From Agrobacterium tumefaciens (lineage in GTDB: Bacteria > Pseudomonadota > Alphaproteobacteria > Rhizobiales > Rhizobiaceae), in the NCBI RefSeq assembly GCF_005221325.1, contig NZ_CP039888.1, positions 1,612,001-1,676,000 of the forward strand: a stretch of 64,000 nucleotides of DNA, in the 5' to 3' direction. The notes below the pieces were generated by a model. That model was not told the origin of the DNA, ran no database searches, and saw only the letters and a list, made by a program, of their open reading frames with translations. This document shows positions 55,323-64,000 of this stretch, one piece after another. A program made the position numbers and the translations under genes. How positions within the stretch are numbered: position 1 is the first letter of the stretch; each line of letters begins with the position of its first letter.

Positions 55323-56282
55323 ATGGGCAGGCTAAACGAACTTCGGATGATATCCCGCGTGGCGCAGATGTATTTCAGCGAGCACAAACGGCAGGCGGAA
55401 ATCGCGCAGCATCTCAACCTGTCGCAGGCCACCGTTTCACGCATGTTGAAGCGTGCCGAGGCGGAAGGCATCGTCCGCACCAGCATCATTCCGCCGCCCG
55501 GCACCTATAGCGATCTGGAAGCGCAGTTGCGCGAACGTTTCGACCTGCCGGAAGCCATCGTCGTTGATTGCAGCGAGGATCGCGATGGCGCGATCATGGC
55601 CCGCATCGGCGAAGCAGCGGCGCATTTTCTTGAGGTGACGCTGTCGCAGAACGAGATCATCGGCGTCTCCAGCTGGAGCCAGACGATCTTCAAGATGGTG
55701 GAAAACATCCACCCGCTGAAGGGCGCCAAGGCGCGCTATATCGTCCAGACACTGGGCGGCATGGGCGATCCTTCCGTGCAGACGCATGCGACCCAGATCA
55801 CTACCCGGCTGGCGCGGTTGACAGAGGCCGAACCGAAGCTGCTACCGGTGCCGGGCGTCGCCACCTCGCGGGAAGCCAAGCTCTTGATGCTCGCCGATCC
55901 CTTCGTGCGCGAAACCATCGATCTCTTCGGGTCGATCACGCTCGCCATCGTCGGCGTCGGCGCGGTCGAGCCATCGGAACTTCTCGCCCGTTCCGGCAAT
56001 ATCTTTTCCGCCAAGGAATTGGCCGATCTCGCCCAGGCGGGCGCCGTGGGCGACATCTCGCTCCGGTTCTTCGACAGGCAAGGCAGACCGGTCAAAACGC
56101 CGCTCGATGACCGGGTCATCGGCCTGCCGCTGGAAAATCTCTCCAATGTCGACCGCGTCATTGCGCTGGCCGGCGGCTCGAAGAAAACCGAGGCGATTGC
56201 CGGTGCCTTGAGAACCGGTGTGATCGATGTGCTCGTCACCGATAAATTCACCGCCGAACGACTGGTCGGCCAGGAAACATAG
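55323..56282 (+). CDS. SorC-family sugar-binding transcriptional regulator
   Basis: A 319-residue regulator. RQAEIAQHLNLSQATVSRMLKRAEAEGIVRTSI (residues 23-55) is the helix-turn-helix, and a DeoR/SorC sugar-phosphate-binding domain follows (IIGVSSWSQTIFKMVENI, DLFGSITLAIVGVGAVEPSELL and VIALAGGSKKTEAIAGALRTGVIDVLVTD). SorC/DeoR proteins sense phosphorylated sugars. It starts 20 bases after the kinase stop with ggagg present and is placed within the operon it likely controls. Operators are probably in the 51720-51945 divergent gap. Confidence 0.93.
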   Translation: MGRLNELRMISRVAQMYFSEHKRQAEIAQHLNLSQATVSRMLKRAEAEGIVRTSIIPPPGTYSDLEAQLRERFDLPEAIVVDCSEDRDGAIMARIGEAAAHFLEVTLSQNEIIGVSSWSQTIFKMVENIHPLKGAKARYIVQTLGGMGDPSVQTHATQITTRLARLTEAEPKLLPVPGVATSREAKLLMLADPFVRETIDLFGSITLAIVGVGAVEPSELLARSGNIFSAKELADLAQAGAVGDISLRFFDRQGRPVKTPLDDRVIGLPLENLSNVDRVIALAGGSKKTEAIAGALRTGVIDVLVTDKFTAERLVGQET

Positions 56283-56306
56283 CCAAAATCCCATAAAGGA
56301 GGAGAC

Positions 56307-57092
56307 ATGAGGCGCTTTGAAGGTCAATCCGTATTCGTGACCGGAGGCAACAAGGGCATCGGTTACGGCATCGCTCGCCGTTTTGCCGAGGAAGGCGCGA
56401 AAGTCGCCATCGCCTCTATCGACAAGGACACCCATGACGCCGCCAAAAAATTGGCAGACGAAACCGGCACCGTCACCCATGGCGTCATCCTCGACGTGCG
56501 CGACGCGGCAGCGGTGCGCGACGCCTATGGCGCAGCCGAAGAGGCGATCGGCCCGCTTTCCATCTCCGTCCAGAATGCCGGCGTCATCACCATTTCCAAG
56601 ATCGAGGAACTGACGCAGGAACAGTGGGATTTTAATCTCGACGTCAATACCAAGGGTGCGTTCCTCTGCTGCCAGGAGGCGATCCGCCGCTTCCGTGCCA
56701 GCGGCACCAAGGGCCGCCTCGTCAACACCGCCTCTGGACAGGCGCGGCAGGGTTTTATCTATACCCCGCATTATGCCGCTTCCAAATTCGGCGTTATCGG
56801 CCTGACGCAAAGCCTTGCCAAGGAGCTTGCACCTGAGGGTATCACAGTCAACGCCATTTGCCCCGGCATCATCCATACCGAAATGTGGGACTATAACGAC
56901 CGCGTCTGGGGCCAGATGCTCGGTGAATACAAGCCCGGCGAACTGATGGCCGAATGGGTGCGCAACATCCCCATGCGTCGCGCCGGAACGCCGGCGGAAG
57001 TGGCGGCACTGGTGGCATTTCTGGCCTCCGACGATGCGGCCTATATCACCGGCCAGACGATCAATGTCGATGGCGGCCTGATCATGTCTTGA
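56307..57092 (+). CDS. Short-chain dehydrogenase/reductase
   Basis: A 261-residue SDR starting 24 bases after the regulator with ggagg before the ATG. VFVTGGNKGIGYGIARRFAEEGAKVAI is the Rossmann motif with a Ser-Ile-Asp (SID) end that suggests NAD. QNAGVITISKIEEL and LVNTASGQARQGFIYTPHYAASK hold the catalytic tyrosine and lysine. ITGQTINVDGGLIMS is the standard end. It resembles polyol dehydrogenases (sorbitol, threitol, butanediol). Two SDRs in one locus suggest two oxidation steps or two substrates. Confidence 0.92.
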   Translation: MRRFEGQSVFVTGGNKGIGYGIARRFAEEGAKVAIASIDKDTHDAAKKLADETGTVTHGVILDVRDAAAVRDAYGAAEEAIGPLSISVQNAGVITISKIEELTQEQWDFNLDVNTKGAFLCCQEAIRRFRASGTKGRLVNTASGQARQGFIYTPHYAASKFGVIGLTQSLAKELAPEGITVNAICPGIIHTEMWDYNDRVWGQMLGEYKPGELMAEWVRNIPMRRAGTPAEVAALVAFLASDDAAYITGQTINVDGGLIMS

Positions 57093-57123
57093 GGGGCTGC
57101 CAAGCCTCTCCTTCTCCCTCCCC

Positions 57124-57190
57124 GGGCTTGTCCCGAGGATCCAAACACGTTCAATTAAATCAATCGGTTGCAGATCCTCGGGACAAGCCC
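57124..57190. repeat. Interspersed palindromic repeat
   Basis: gggcttgtcccgaggatc (57124-57141) is repeated exactly in inverse at 57173-57190, an 18-bp perfect inverted pair with a 31-base loop. The second arm matches the repeats at 29871 and 47190. Confidence 0.85.
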
Positions 57191-57243
57191 GAGGACGACG
57201 TCCCATATGAGGGGACCGCTGTGCTCGCTGGCGTTCCGCACCA

Positions 57244-58005
57244 TCAGTTGCGCAGCTTGTAACCGGTCTTGAACATCCAGCCCAGCACACCGAGACACAG
57301 CGCCAGAAACAGCGTGATCATCGCCAGACTGATAACGGGATTGACGTCGGCTATCTCGTAAAAACTCCAGCGGAAACCGCTGATGAGATAAAGCACTGGA
57401 TTGAAGTGGCTGACCGTCTGCCAGAAGGGCGGCAGCATGTCGATGGAATAGAAGCTGCCGCCAAGGAAGGTCAGCGGCGGCACCACCAGCATGGGAATGA
57501 GGTTCAACTGCTCGAAATTCGTCGCCCAGATGCCGATGATGAAACCGAACAGGCTGAAACTGACAGCCGTCAGCACGAAGAACAGGACCATCATGAACGG
57601 GTGGGCGATGGTGATATCCACGAAGAACGACGCCGTTATCAGGATGATCGTGCCGATCATCAGCCCCTTGGTCGCCGCCGCGCCGACATAACCCGCGACG
57701 ATTTCCGTCATCGACACGGGCGCGGACAATATCTCGTAGACCGTGCCGGTGAATTTGGGGAAATAGATGCCAAAGGATCCGTTGCTGATACATTGCGTCA
57801 GAAGCGTCAGCATGATGAGGCCGGGCGTAATGAACGCACCGTAGGAAACCCCGCCAACCTCCTGAATCCGCGAACCTATCGCCGTTCCGAACACGATGAA
57901 ATAAAGCGAGGTTGAAATGACGGGCGAAACCACGCTCTGCAACAGGGTGCGGCGAGTGCGCGCCATTTCGAACAGGTAGATGGACTTGATGGCTTCGAAA
58001 TTCAT
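57244..58005 (-). CDS. ABC-2-type transporter permease
   Basis: A 253-residue permease with six membrane helices. [39 protein letters not shown] is the opening of the NodJ/DrrB-like ABC-2 family. [35 protein letters not shown] and [22 protein letters not shown] are the other two conserved blocks. It is overlapped by the ATPase gene (four bases, ATGA) and must form a two-gene exporter with it. Substrates of the family include lipopolysaccharide or Nod-like saccharides and drugs; none can be chosen here. Confidence 0.9.
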   Translation of the reverse strand: MNFEAIKSIYLFEMARTRRTLLQSVVSPVISTSLYFIVFGTAIGSRIQEVGGVSYGAFITPGLIMLTLLTQCISNGSFGIYFPKFTGTVYEILSAPVSMTEIVAGYVGAAATKGLMIGTIILITASFFVDITIAHPFMMVLFFVLTAVSFSLFGFIIGIWATNFEQLNLIPMLVVPPLTFLGGSFYSIDMLPPFWQTVSHFNPVLYLISGFRWSFYEIADVNPVISLAMITLFLALCLGVLGWMFKTGYKLRN

Positions 58006-58928
58006 TTCTGGCCTCCCACCAGCGAAACGAAGATATCCTCGAGCGAGCTTTGCCGCGTCGAAATATCCTTGAAATGGATGTTGGCGGCGGAAAGAGCGCC
58101 CAGAAGATCGGCGATGCGTCCCTGCTCGCCATTCCCCTCGATTTCATAGGTGAGCGTGCTGCGGTCCTCCGAAAGCGTCAGGGCAAAGGGCGCGAGGCTG
58201 TCAGGCAGTTGCTCCACCGGCTGCGCCAGCTCGAGGAAAAGCTGCTTGCGGCCGAGCTTCTTCATCAGCGCCGTCTTTTCTTCCACCAACAGCAATTCGC
58301 CGCCATTGATGACACCCACCCGGTCGGCGATTTCTTCCGCCTCCTCGATGTAATGCGTGGTGAGGATGATGGTGACACCTTTGGCGCGCAGCTCGGAAAC
58401 GACATTCCACATGTCACGACGTAGCGCCACATCCACGCCGGCGGTCGGCTCGTCGAGGAAGAGCACCTTCGGCTCATGCGCAAGCGCCTTGGCGATCAGC
58501 ACGCGACGCTTCATGCCGCCGGAAAGTTCGCGCAGCATATTGTCCTTCTTGTCCCACAAGGACAGGGACTTCAGAATGCTTTCAATCAGTTCCGGGTTCT
58601 TCTTCTGCCCGTGTAGGCCACGCGAGAAACTGACCGTATTCCACACGGTCTCGAACATGTCCGTTGTCAGTTCCTGAGGCACGAGCCCGATAAGTGCGCG
58701 GGTCTGCCGGAAATCCTTCACCACATTGTGGCCGCCGACAAGCACCAAACCTTCACTCGGATTGACGAGACCGCAGACAATGGAAATCAGCGTCGTCTTG
58801 CCGGCGCCGTTCGGGCCGAGAAGCGCGAGGATTTCCCCCTCTTTGATATCAAGGCTGACACCTTTGAGCGCCTGAAAGCCATTTGCGTAGGATTTTGTCA
58901 GATTCCGTATCGAAACAATGGCATTCAT
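58002..58928 (-). CDS. ABC-2-type transporter ATP-binding protein
   Basis: A 308-residue ATPase. [27 protein letters not shown] is Walker A, and [33 protein letters not shown] the signature and Walker B. The H-loop lies in [24 protein letters not shown]. The C-terminal extension of about 80 residues ([32 protein letters not shown]) is typical of DrrA/NodI-type subunits. It is the first gene of a two-gene ABC-2 exporter with the permease. Confidence 0.93.
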   Translation of the reverse strand: MNAIVSIRNLTKSYANGFQALKGVSLDIKEGEILALLGPNGAGKTTLISIVCGLVNPSEGLVLVGGHNVVKDFRQTRALIGLVPQELTTDMFETVWNTVSFSRGLHGQKKNPELIESILKSLSLWDKKDNMLRELSGGMKRRVLIAKALAHEPKVLFLDEPTAGVDVALRRDMWNVVSELRAKGVTIILTTHYIEEAEEIADRVGVINGGELLLVEEKTALMKKLGRKQLFLELAQPVEQLPDSLAPFALTLSEDRSTLTYEIEGNGEQGRIADLLGALSAANIHFKDISTRQSSLEDIFVSLVGGQK

Positions 58929-59032
58929 GACGAACTCTTTTGGAAATCGAGTGAGATGAACGCCATATAGGCCGCAGAGGTTGCAAAAGCCAGCCCGGAG
59001 GACTGAACACTGCGTTCGGCACAGACGGAAAA

Positions 59033-59854
59033 TCAGCCGTAGACGCTATAGAAAAACTGCACGGCGACGAAGACCAGAAACACGCCGAAGGCCCGCTCCA
59101 GCTGCTTTTTGCTGAGCGCATGGGCAAGCCGCGCGCCATAGGGAGCGACGAGAAGCGTGATGGGGATGAGCAGAACCACGGCGATCCAGTTGATGAAACC
59201 GGTCGAAAACGGCGGCAGGCCCGCATCGCCCCAGCCGGCCCAGATATAACCCAGAAGACCCGGCAGCGAGATCAGCACACCGACGCCGGACGAAGTGGCG
59301 ACTGCCTGATGGATCGTTCGTCCGTAAAGCGTCATGAAGGTATTGTTCATCACCCCGCCACCCACGCCCATCAGGCCGGACAGAAGACCGATGCCCGTGC
59401 CGACCAGAAAACGGGCCGGGTTTTTCGGCAGGTCGGAGCCGAGTTGCCAGCTCGCCCGGTTGACGATCATCCGGAAGGCGAGCGCAAGTGCGATGAAGGC
59501 GAAGATCAGCCGCAACGCGACGCTGGAAGCATAGGCGGCCACGACGGATGCGAGGATGGTGCCGAGCGGAACGGCGACGATCCAGCCCTTCAGCAGATCG
59601 ATATCGACCGCACCCTTCTGGCGATGCGTCAGAAACGAACGGATGGAGGTCGGCACGATGATGGCAAGCGAAGTGCCGAGTGAAAGATGCATGCGCACCG
59701 CCTCCGGCACGTCCAGAAGCCCGAAGACATGATAGAAGACCGGCACGAGCACCGCGCCGCCGCCAATGCCGAACAATCCCGCCAGAAGTCCGGCCACCAC
59801 ACCCGCTGCCGCAAGTGCGGCGGCAAAGACCATTATCTCTGAAACAGGGGGCAT
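59033..59854 (-). CDS. TauE/SafE-family sulfite or organic-acid exporter
   Basis: A 273-residue membrane protein with eight predicted helices. [24 protein letters not shown] is the N-terminal family signature and [25 protein letters not shown] the second-half repeat; IGGG and VGGG are diagnostic. TauE/SafE proteins move sulfite, sulfolactate or other anions. It stands alone on the minus strand, and no sulfonate enzymes are adjacent, although the sulfonate-type binding protein is elsewhere in the window (37869-38834). The start MPPVSEIM is natural. Confidence 0.92.
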   Translation of the reverse strand: MPPVSEIMVFAAALAAAGVVAGLLAGLFGIGGGAVLVPVFYHVFGLLDVPEAVRMHLSLGTSLAIIVPTSIRSFLTHRQKGAVDIDLLKGWIVAVPLGTILASVVAAYASSVALRLIFAFIALALAFRMIVNRASWQLGSDLPKNPARFLVGTGIGLLSGLMGVGGGVMNNTFMTLYGRTIHQAVATSSGVGVLISLPGLLGYIWAGWGDAGLPPFSTGFINWIAVVLLIPITLLVAPYGARLAHALSKKQLERAFGVFLVFVAVQFFYSVYG

Positions 59855-59911
59855 GAAAGCGGGCTCCCGGGCACCGTTGTCACAAACATGTGACGCTCAT
59901 AGCGTATCAGA

Positions 59912-60086
59912 AAAGCGCGGCAAGCCATGTTGGCCGCAGGTCAGTACGGCGCGATGTCTTTTGCCGCATATCCGCGCCGGATGGACCACTCCGTGGGATC
60001 GTTTTCCCATTGCATGCCCTTGCAAAGACGCCGATATCCCCCGATAAGGCAGTCTTCTTCACCGGCCTTCGGGCCGGTCTTTTTTT
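59912..60086 (+). ncRNA. Candidate small RNA with UUCG-loop terminator
   Basis: A weak promoter (ttgtca 59877-59882, tagcgt 59900-59905) precedes this stretch, which ends in a clear terminator. In between, stem-loops are possible: cggcgcg / cgcgccg (59947-59953 with 59973-59979) and ttgca / tgcaa near 60010-60025. No plus-strand gene ends here to explain the terminator. Confidence 0.3.
60061..60086 (+). terminator. Intrinsic terminator with UUCG tetraloop
   Basis: accggcc (60061-60067), ttcg, ggccggt (60072-60078), then c and seven T. It is strong on the plus strand only. Confidence 0.85.
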
Positions 60087-60142
60087 GCAGTAATAACTCG
60101 CGATCCGACGAATTGAGTTTTGGACGCAAGCCCCCATCACTT

Positions 60143-60257
60143 CCGTCATTCCGGCCTTGAGCCGGAATCCAGTCAGCGCAAGTCTTTGCGCTGGGAGGAC
60201 TCTTTTCGCCGCGCAGACGCGCGTCGGCTGGATACCGGCTCAAGGCTGGCATGACGG
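60143..60257. repeat. Composite inverted repeat (cgtcattccggcc type)
   Basis: The outer arms ccgtcattccgg...ccttgag...atccag and ctggat...ctcaagg...atgacgg are inverted, with inner stems gcgcaagtctttgcgc and gcgcagacgcgcg. This is a small non-coding palindromic element, different in core sequence from the cctcgggac repeats. Confidence 0.75.
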
Positions 60258-60347
60258 GAAGCTGCAGGCGTAAGGCACCACAACAAATGCCGAAAATACA
60301 GCGCGACTGTCATCGAGCAAGCCTCACCCTGTTCTCCACCGACACCC

Positions 60348-61646
60348 CTAGTCGCAATGCCTGTAACCCGACTTGCGGGTGCGCAGATCGAAGTGAAAAT
60401 GGTTCCAGTGGTTGGGATCGCTGCCCGGCCCGAGAACGGTGGAGAAATATTTGCAGCTGTCGGACCTCACCGCCTTCAGCAGCGCCTTTTCGCGGAAGGC
60501 GAAGAAGCTCTTGCTGCGGACGTCGATTTCCTTGCCGCTCTTCAACGTGATGGTGCCGATATCGATGGCATTGCCGCGGGCGTGTTCGGACCAGGGATTG
60601 CTGGAACGCGAATTCATCTTGCGGCAGGAATAACCGCCCATCGGCGTGATGCGGCCGACGCCGGAGAGATAGCGGAAGCGCGAGGACGGTACGAGTTCGA
60701 ACTTCACCCATTTGGCGAAGGCAAGTGTGACCTGACAATTGAGCTTCACCGCCGGGCGAATGGCGACGCCGCTGGCAAGCCCGCTGAGTTCGATCGGGTA
60801 ATCGATGCCGCAGGTCGGGCCATCGGCAATACGCGCAACGTCCCGGAAGGCGACACCGAGGCGGCGCAATTCGCTGCGGCAGGCAACTTCGGAGGATGGC
60901 ATGACGCCAGGCGGCATCGACCGGTTGCTCTGCATGCCGCCGCCCGCCATCGGATCGTTTGGCATGAGCATGGCGACTTCCTCCACCGGCTGGCGGCGGG
61001 AGGAGGAGCTTGACGGTGGCGGCGGTATCAGCCGCGATTGACTGGTGCTCTGTTGCCGGCGAGGAGGAGAGACGGCCACCGGATTGTCGGTGCCGATGCC
61101 GTCCACCACAGGCTGCGCCGAAGCGCCTTCGGCAATATCGGCATCCTGTTCTTCGGCAAGTCCACGAACCGGCTCCACGCCCAGCATGGAATCCATATTC
61201 ACGCCGCCCTCACCTTCGGCGTTCTGGTTGCTGGCCATCTGCTGCCCGGACGTGGTCTGGGATTGCATAGTCTGGCTCTGCATGGTCTGCGCCGGTGCGA
61301 TAGTCTGACCGCTGGCCGCCATGCGCGCCTGATGCTGGGATTCGAGTGTCGAATAACCCTGCGCTCCCTGCGGCGATTGCAGCAGCGGATCCTGCGAGGC
61401 GTAAGGCTCCGGCATCGGCTGCGATATGGCGGAGGGATAGTCGGCACCCTGCCCGGCTCGTTCGACCTGATTGACCGCGCCTGCCGGCGCGCTGTAGCCC
61501 TGCTGCCGCGACGAGCGGATGGCGCTGACGCGCGTGGTGCCGTCCACTTCCGCCGGAGGCACGAGACCCTCCGCAGAACACGACACCATGACCGTGGAAA
61601 TCATCAGCAACGTCACAAGACGACGCGGAAGGGAAACATACGCCAT
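60348..61646 (-). CDS. Extensin-like domain lipoprotein
   Basis: A 432-residue protein. RRLVTLLMISTVMVSCSAEG is a lipoprotein-type signal with the cysteine at about residue 22. A long Gln/Ser/Pro-rich part follows (ALQMQSQTMQSQTTSGQQ-like region). From about residue 260 the C-terminal domain (CRSELRRLGVAFRDVARIADGPTCGIDYP, then HARGNAIDIGTI, and NHWNHFHFDLRT with histidines) is the bacterial extensin-like C-terminal domain, thought to resemble peptidoglycan D,D-peptidases. The N-x-H-x-D pattern may bind zinc. The start at 61646 gives the best leader. Confidence 0.85.
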   Translation of the reverse strand: MAYVSLPRRLVTLLMISTVMVSCSAEGLVPPAEVDGTTRVSAIRSSRQQGYSAPAGAVNQVERAGQGADYPSAISQPMPEPYASQDPLLQSPQGAQGYSTLESQHQARMAASGQTIAPAQTMQSQTMQSQTTSGQQMASNQNAEGEGGVNMDSMLGVEPVRGLAEEQDADIAEGASAQPVVDGIGTDNPVAVSPPRRQQSTSQSRLIPPPPSSSSSRRQPVEEVAMLMPNDPMAGGGMQSNRSMPPGVMPSSEVACRSELRRLGVAFRDVARIADGPTCGIDYPIELSGLASGVAIRPAVKLNCQVTLAFAKWVKFELVPSSRFRYLSGVGRITPMGGYSCRKMNSRSSNPWSEHARGNAIDIGTITLKSGKEIDVRSKSFFAFREKALLKAVRSDSCKYFSTVLGPGSDPNHWNHFHFDLRTRKSGYRHCD

Positions 61647-61823
61647 ACGAGAACCTGTACCTTCAGCGGCCGCAATCGCGGCAATACAGGGCAAATTTTA
61701 AAGAAATGAGGTAAATGAAACCTTATTGGTTGCGGCAAATAACGAATGGTCCTGTTTCGTACCCCTTCAAACGGAAAGGGCGCCGCCAAAGCCGCGCCCT
61801 CCCCGCTATCTCAAACGGAAAAA

Positions 61824-63638
61824 TCAAGCCGCCCGCGAAACCGCGCGCCCCGCACCCTGCGCCAGTTCGAAACGCGAAAGCAGCGACCGCAGCTGCTGAC
61901 TTTCCTCGGCAAGCGTCTGGCTGGCCGCCGTCGTTTCTTCCACCATGGCGGCGTTCTGCTGGGTCATCTGGTCCATGTGGTTGACGGAGGTGTTGATCTC
62001 CTGCAGGCCGGTTGCCTGTTCCCGCGCCGCCGTGGCGATGGAATTCACATGGCCTTCGACGCGGTTGACCAGCGCCACGATCTCGTCCAGCGCATCGCCG
62101 GTGGAACGCACGAGTGCGACGCCGCCGCCCACCTCCTCGGCCGAGCGGTTGATAAGGGTCTTGATCTCCTTGGCGGCATTGGCGGAGCGTTGCGCCAGTT
62201 CACGCACCTCCTGCGCCACCACGGCAAAACCGCGCCCCGCCTCGCCCGCACGCGCCGCCTCGACACCCGCATTCAGCGCCAGAAGATTGGTCTGGAAAGC
62301 GATTTCGTCGATGACTGAGATGATTTGCCCGATGCGTTTCGAGGAATCCTCGATGCGGCCCATGGCATCGACCGCGTTGCGGACGATCTCACCCGAACGG
62401 CCGGCGCTGGTTTTCGTGTCCTGCACCATCTGCCGGGCTTCATTGGCCCGTTCGGAGGCGGTGCGCACCGTGGCGGTAATTTCATCGAGAGCGGCAGCCG
62501 TCTCTTCCAACGCCGCCGCCTGCTGTTCGGTCCGGCGCGAGAGATTGCCGGTCGCGCCGCTGATGTCGGAGGCGCTGTCATTAACGACGTGGCCAGTTCT
62601 CGCAATCGCCTCGATCGCGCCATGCAGCGCACCGACGGCACGATTGAAATCCACACGCAGTTTTTCGTAATCCGCGCCGATATCGGCAAGTTCGACCGTC
62701 AGATCGCCATTGGCAAGCGCCTCGAGCGCATGGCCCAGCCGCTCCATGGCGTGCGCCTGCCGCTCGGATGCAGACCGCAGAACCATCTCGTTGCCGTGCC
62801 GCGCTTCCTCAAGCGCCCGCTGCTGATCGGCCTCGCGGGCCTGCAGCGCGCTGCGCTCATTGACGCTGTCACGCAGCACCAGAAGCGTCTTGGCAATCGC
62901 ACCAATCTCGTTGCGGCGGTCGGCAAACTGGATTTCAGCCGCGCCGTCACCATCAGCGATCCGCTTCATGCTCTGGCGGATGAGATCGATCGGCCGTGTC
63001 ACGCTGCGCACCACGAAGGCGGCGACGGCAACGACCAGAAGGCCCACCACGACACAAAGGCCGCCGTTAAAATACGCCTCACGCCAGAATGTTGCTTCAA
63101 GATCATCGACATAAACACCGGTGCCGACAACCCAGCCCCACGGGGCGAAGCCCGCGACATGGGAAAATTTCTCGACCGGTTCCGGCGCACCGGGCTTCGG
63201 CCAGTAATAATCGACAAAACCCTGACCGCCCGCCTTCACCGTATTCACGAATTCCACGAACAACGCCTTGCCGTTCGGATCCTTGTTGGCGGTGAGGTCC
63301 GTGCCGTTCATTTCAGGCTTGATCGGGTGCATCACCATGGTGGGATGCATGTCGTTGATCCAGAAGTAACCGCTGCCGTTGCCATAACGCATCGCCGCGA
63401 TCGTTGTCTTCGCCTGCTGCTGGGCCGCTTCCCGCGTCAGGCTTCCGCCCTGCTCCAGCTGGTAATATTGCTTGAGAATGGCGACGGCCGTCTCGTTCAT
63501 CGCTGCAAGCCCGGCTTTGCGCTCGCGCTCCATCTCGTGATAGCTTTCAAACAGGCTGAATGTGAGAGCCCCGGCCAGTATTGCCAGAAACAATGCGACG
63601 AGCGCATAAAGGCGCATAGATATTGTTACGTTTTTCAT
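61824..63638 (-). CDS. Methyl-accepting chemotaxis protein with Cache domain
   Basis: A 604-residue chemoreceptor. An N-terminal helix ([18 protein letters not shown]) precedes a periplasmic domain of about 150 residues with [28 protein letters not shown], a single-Cache signature. A second helix ([18 protein letters not shown]) and a HAMP part follow. The cytoplasmic domain has the hairpin tip [43 protein letters not shown]. The start at 63638 (MKNVTISM) is standard. The tail SRAA shows no CheR-binding pentapeptide. The ligand is unknown; carboxylates or amino acids are common in this class. Confidence 0.93.
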   Translation of the reverse strand: MKNVTISMRLYALVALFLAILAGALTFSLFESYHEMERERKAGLAAMNETAVAILKQYYQLEQGGSLTREAAQQQAKTTIAAMRYGNGSGYFWINDMHPTMVMHPIKPEMNGTDLTANKDPNGKALFVEFVNTVKAGGQGFVDYYWPKPGAPEPVEKFSHVAGFAPWGWVVGTGVYVDDLEATFWREAYFNGGLCVVVGLLVVAVAAFVVRSVTRPIDLIRQSMKRIADGDGAAEIQFADRRNEIGAIAKTLLVLRDSVNERSALQAREADQQRALEEARHGNEMVLRSASERQAHAMERLGHALEALANGDLTVELADIGADYEKLRVDFNRAVGALHGAIEAIARTGHVVNDSASDISGATGNLSRRTEQQAAALEETAAALDEITATVRTASERANEARQMVQDTKTSAGRSGEIVRNAVDAMGRIEDSSKRIGQIISVIDEIAFQTNLLALNAGVEAARAGEAGRGFAVVAQEVRELAQRSANAAKEIKTLINRSAEEVGGGVALVRSTGDALDEIVALVNRVEGHVNSIATAAREQATGLQEINTSVNHMDQMTQQNAAMVEETTAASQTLAEESQQLRSLLSRFELAQGAGRAVSRAA

Positions 63639-63879
63639 GGTCCCCCCAACATCGCCGAATGCACTTCGACCAGCCGATGTTAAAGGCAAGACATTTATTA
63701 TTATTAAATAAGAATGTTATACGATGGTCTTATTCCGGGGCTGGATGAAAACATCATTCCACCATTCCGAATTGCGACAGCAGGCATGAAATTTCAGGCC
63801 CACACCTAGCATTTAAAGACAGCGTTAACCGTGCCGCCCTATCCTCTTTGACCGAAATGACTCTACAGGGAGGCGCGCG

Positions 63880-64000
63880 ATGGCCCGGCCGAATTTCCGC
63901 TATACGCATTATGACCTGAAGGAATTGCGGGCTGGCACCACGCTTGAAATATCGTTGTCGTCCATTAACAATGTCCGCCTGATGACGGGCGCAAATTTCC
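63880..64000 (+). CDS. DUF1883-family protein, N-terminal part
   Basis: Only the first 40 codons are inside the window. RYTHYDLKELRAGTTLEIS and NNVRLMTGANF match the start of DUF1883 proteins, small beta-rich proteins of unknown function. The ATG at 63880 is preceded by agggagg at a good distance. It is divergent from the chemoreceptor, and 240 bases of AT-rich DNA with no clear boxes lie between. Confidence 0.8.
   Translation, partial: MARPNFRYTHYDLKELRAGTTLEISLSSINNVRLMTGANF

Larger units (their letters stand above)
59855..60347. other. Intergenic region between the TauE and extensin genes
   Basis: A long gap of 490 bases. It contains a candidate plus-strand RNA ending at a UUCG terminator (60061-60086) and a composite palindromic repeat (60143-60257). 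Short frames on both strands lack ribosome sites and are not supported. Confidence 0.5.

Noticed and set aside
47130..57190. CRISPR-like array formed by the cctcgggac repeats
   Set aside because: The copies are kilobases apart, palindromic and without regular spacers; no cas genes are present.
55842..57290. Minus-strand frame of 482 codons across the regulator and dehydrogenase
   Set aside because: Both plus-strand genes have complete conserved motifs; the antisense frame does not.
59941..60252. Minus-strand frame of 103 codons between the TauE and extensin genes
   Set aside because: It spans the composite repeat and the terminator, has no ribosome site near any start, and no recognisable domain.

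Overview
The window looks like a chromosomal segment of an Agrobacterium/Rhizobium-type alphaproteobacterium. Reasons are the high-GC coding style, the purL-bolA-grxD gene set, a Usg-family protein, a TTG-N11-CAA SOS box in front of recA (the form known from rhizobia), DUF1289 and retropepsin-like genes, and small interspersed palindromic repeats that share the same core. I saw no rRNA or tRNA gene, no CRISPR array, no phage and no plasmid functions. Most of it is housekeeping backbone, with one insertion sequence and one large accessory-looking sugar or polyol utilisation locus.

Layout. 1-7.3 kb: end of a PLP-dependent aminotransferase, then purL, bolA and grxD, with a membrane alpha/beta-hydrolase and two unknown genes between bolA and grxD, then a Bcr/CflA drug exporter. 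7.3-11.6 kb: a minus-strand run of two inositol monophosphatase-like paralogues, ttcA, glutaminase and rpsD. 11.9-13 kb: a terC-family gene behind a leader that can fold into a pseudoknot and sequester its own Shine-Dalgarno. 13-19.3 kb: HerA-like ATPase, two amino-acid/metabolite exporters, tiny ORFs, murI, trmJ and an exported protein. 19.5-29.7 kb: icd, a TetR/DUF1772 divergent pair with clear operators, GST, a VOC protein, alaS, recA with its SOS box, and psuK-psuG for pseudouridine breakdown. 29.9-31.2 kb: an intact IS4-family element with 21-bp inverted repeats and an 11-bp target duplication, inserted in an interspersed repeat. 31-46 kb: a large OmpA-family protein, a polar amino-acid importer lacking its ATPase, Usg, a methyltransferase, an orphan sulfonate-type binding protein, an Lrp regulator, a uracil-DNA glycosylase/nuclease pair, a PdhS/PleC-like histidine kinase, dgkA, cobT, cobS, DUF1289 and an aspartic protease. 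46-47 kb: an FMN riboswitch and ribB.

47.3-57.1 kb is the most interesting block. A ribose-type ABC importer plus a short-chain dehydrogenase runs leftward. Divergently, a two-subunit transketolase, an FGGY kinase, a SorC-type regulator and a second dehydrogenase run rightward. Together they read as uptake, oxidation, phosphorylation and two-carbon transfer of one sugar or sugar alcohol; the substrate cannot be read from the sequence. A D-apiose-like route is the best known precedent.

57.2-64 kb: an ABC-2 exporter, a TauE/SafE permease, a repeat and a possible small RNA, an extensin-domain lipoprotein, a Cache-domain chemoreceptor and the start of a DUF1883 gene cut by the window end.
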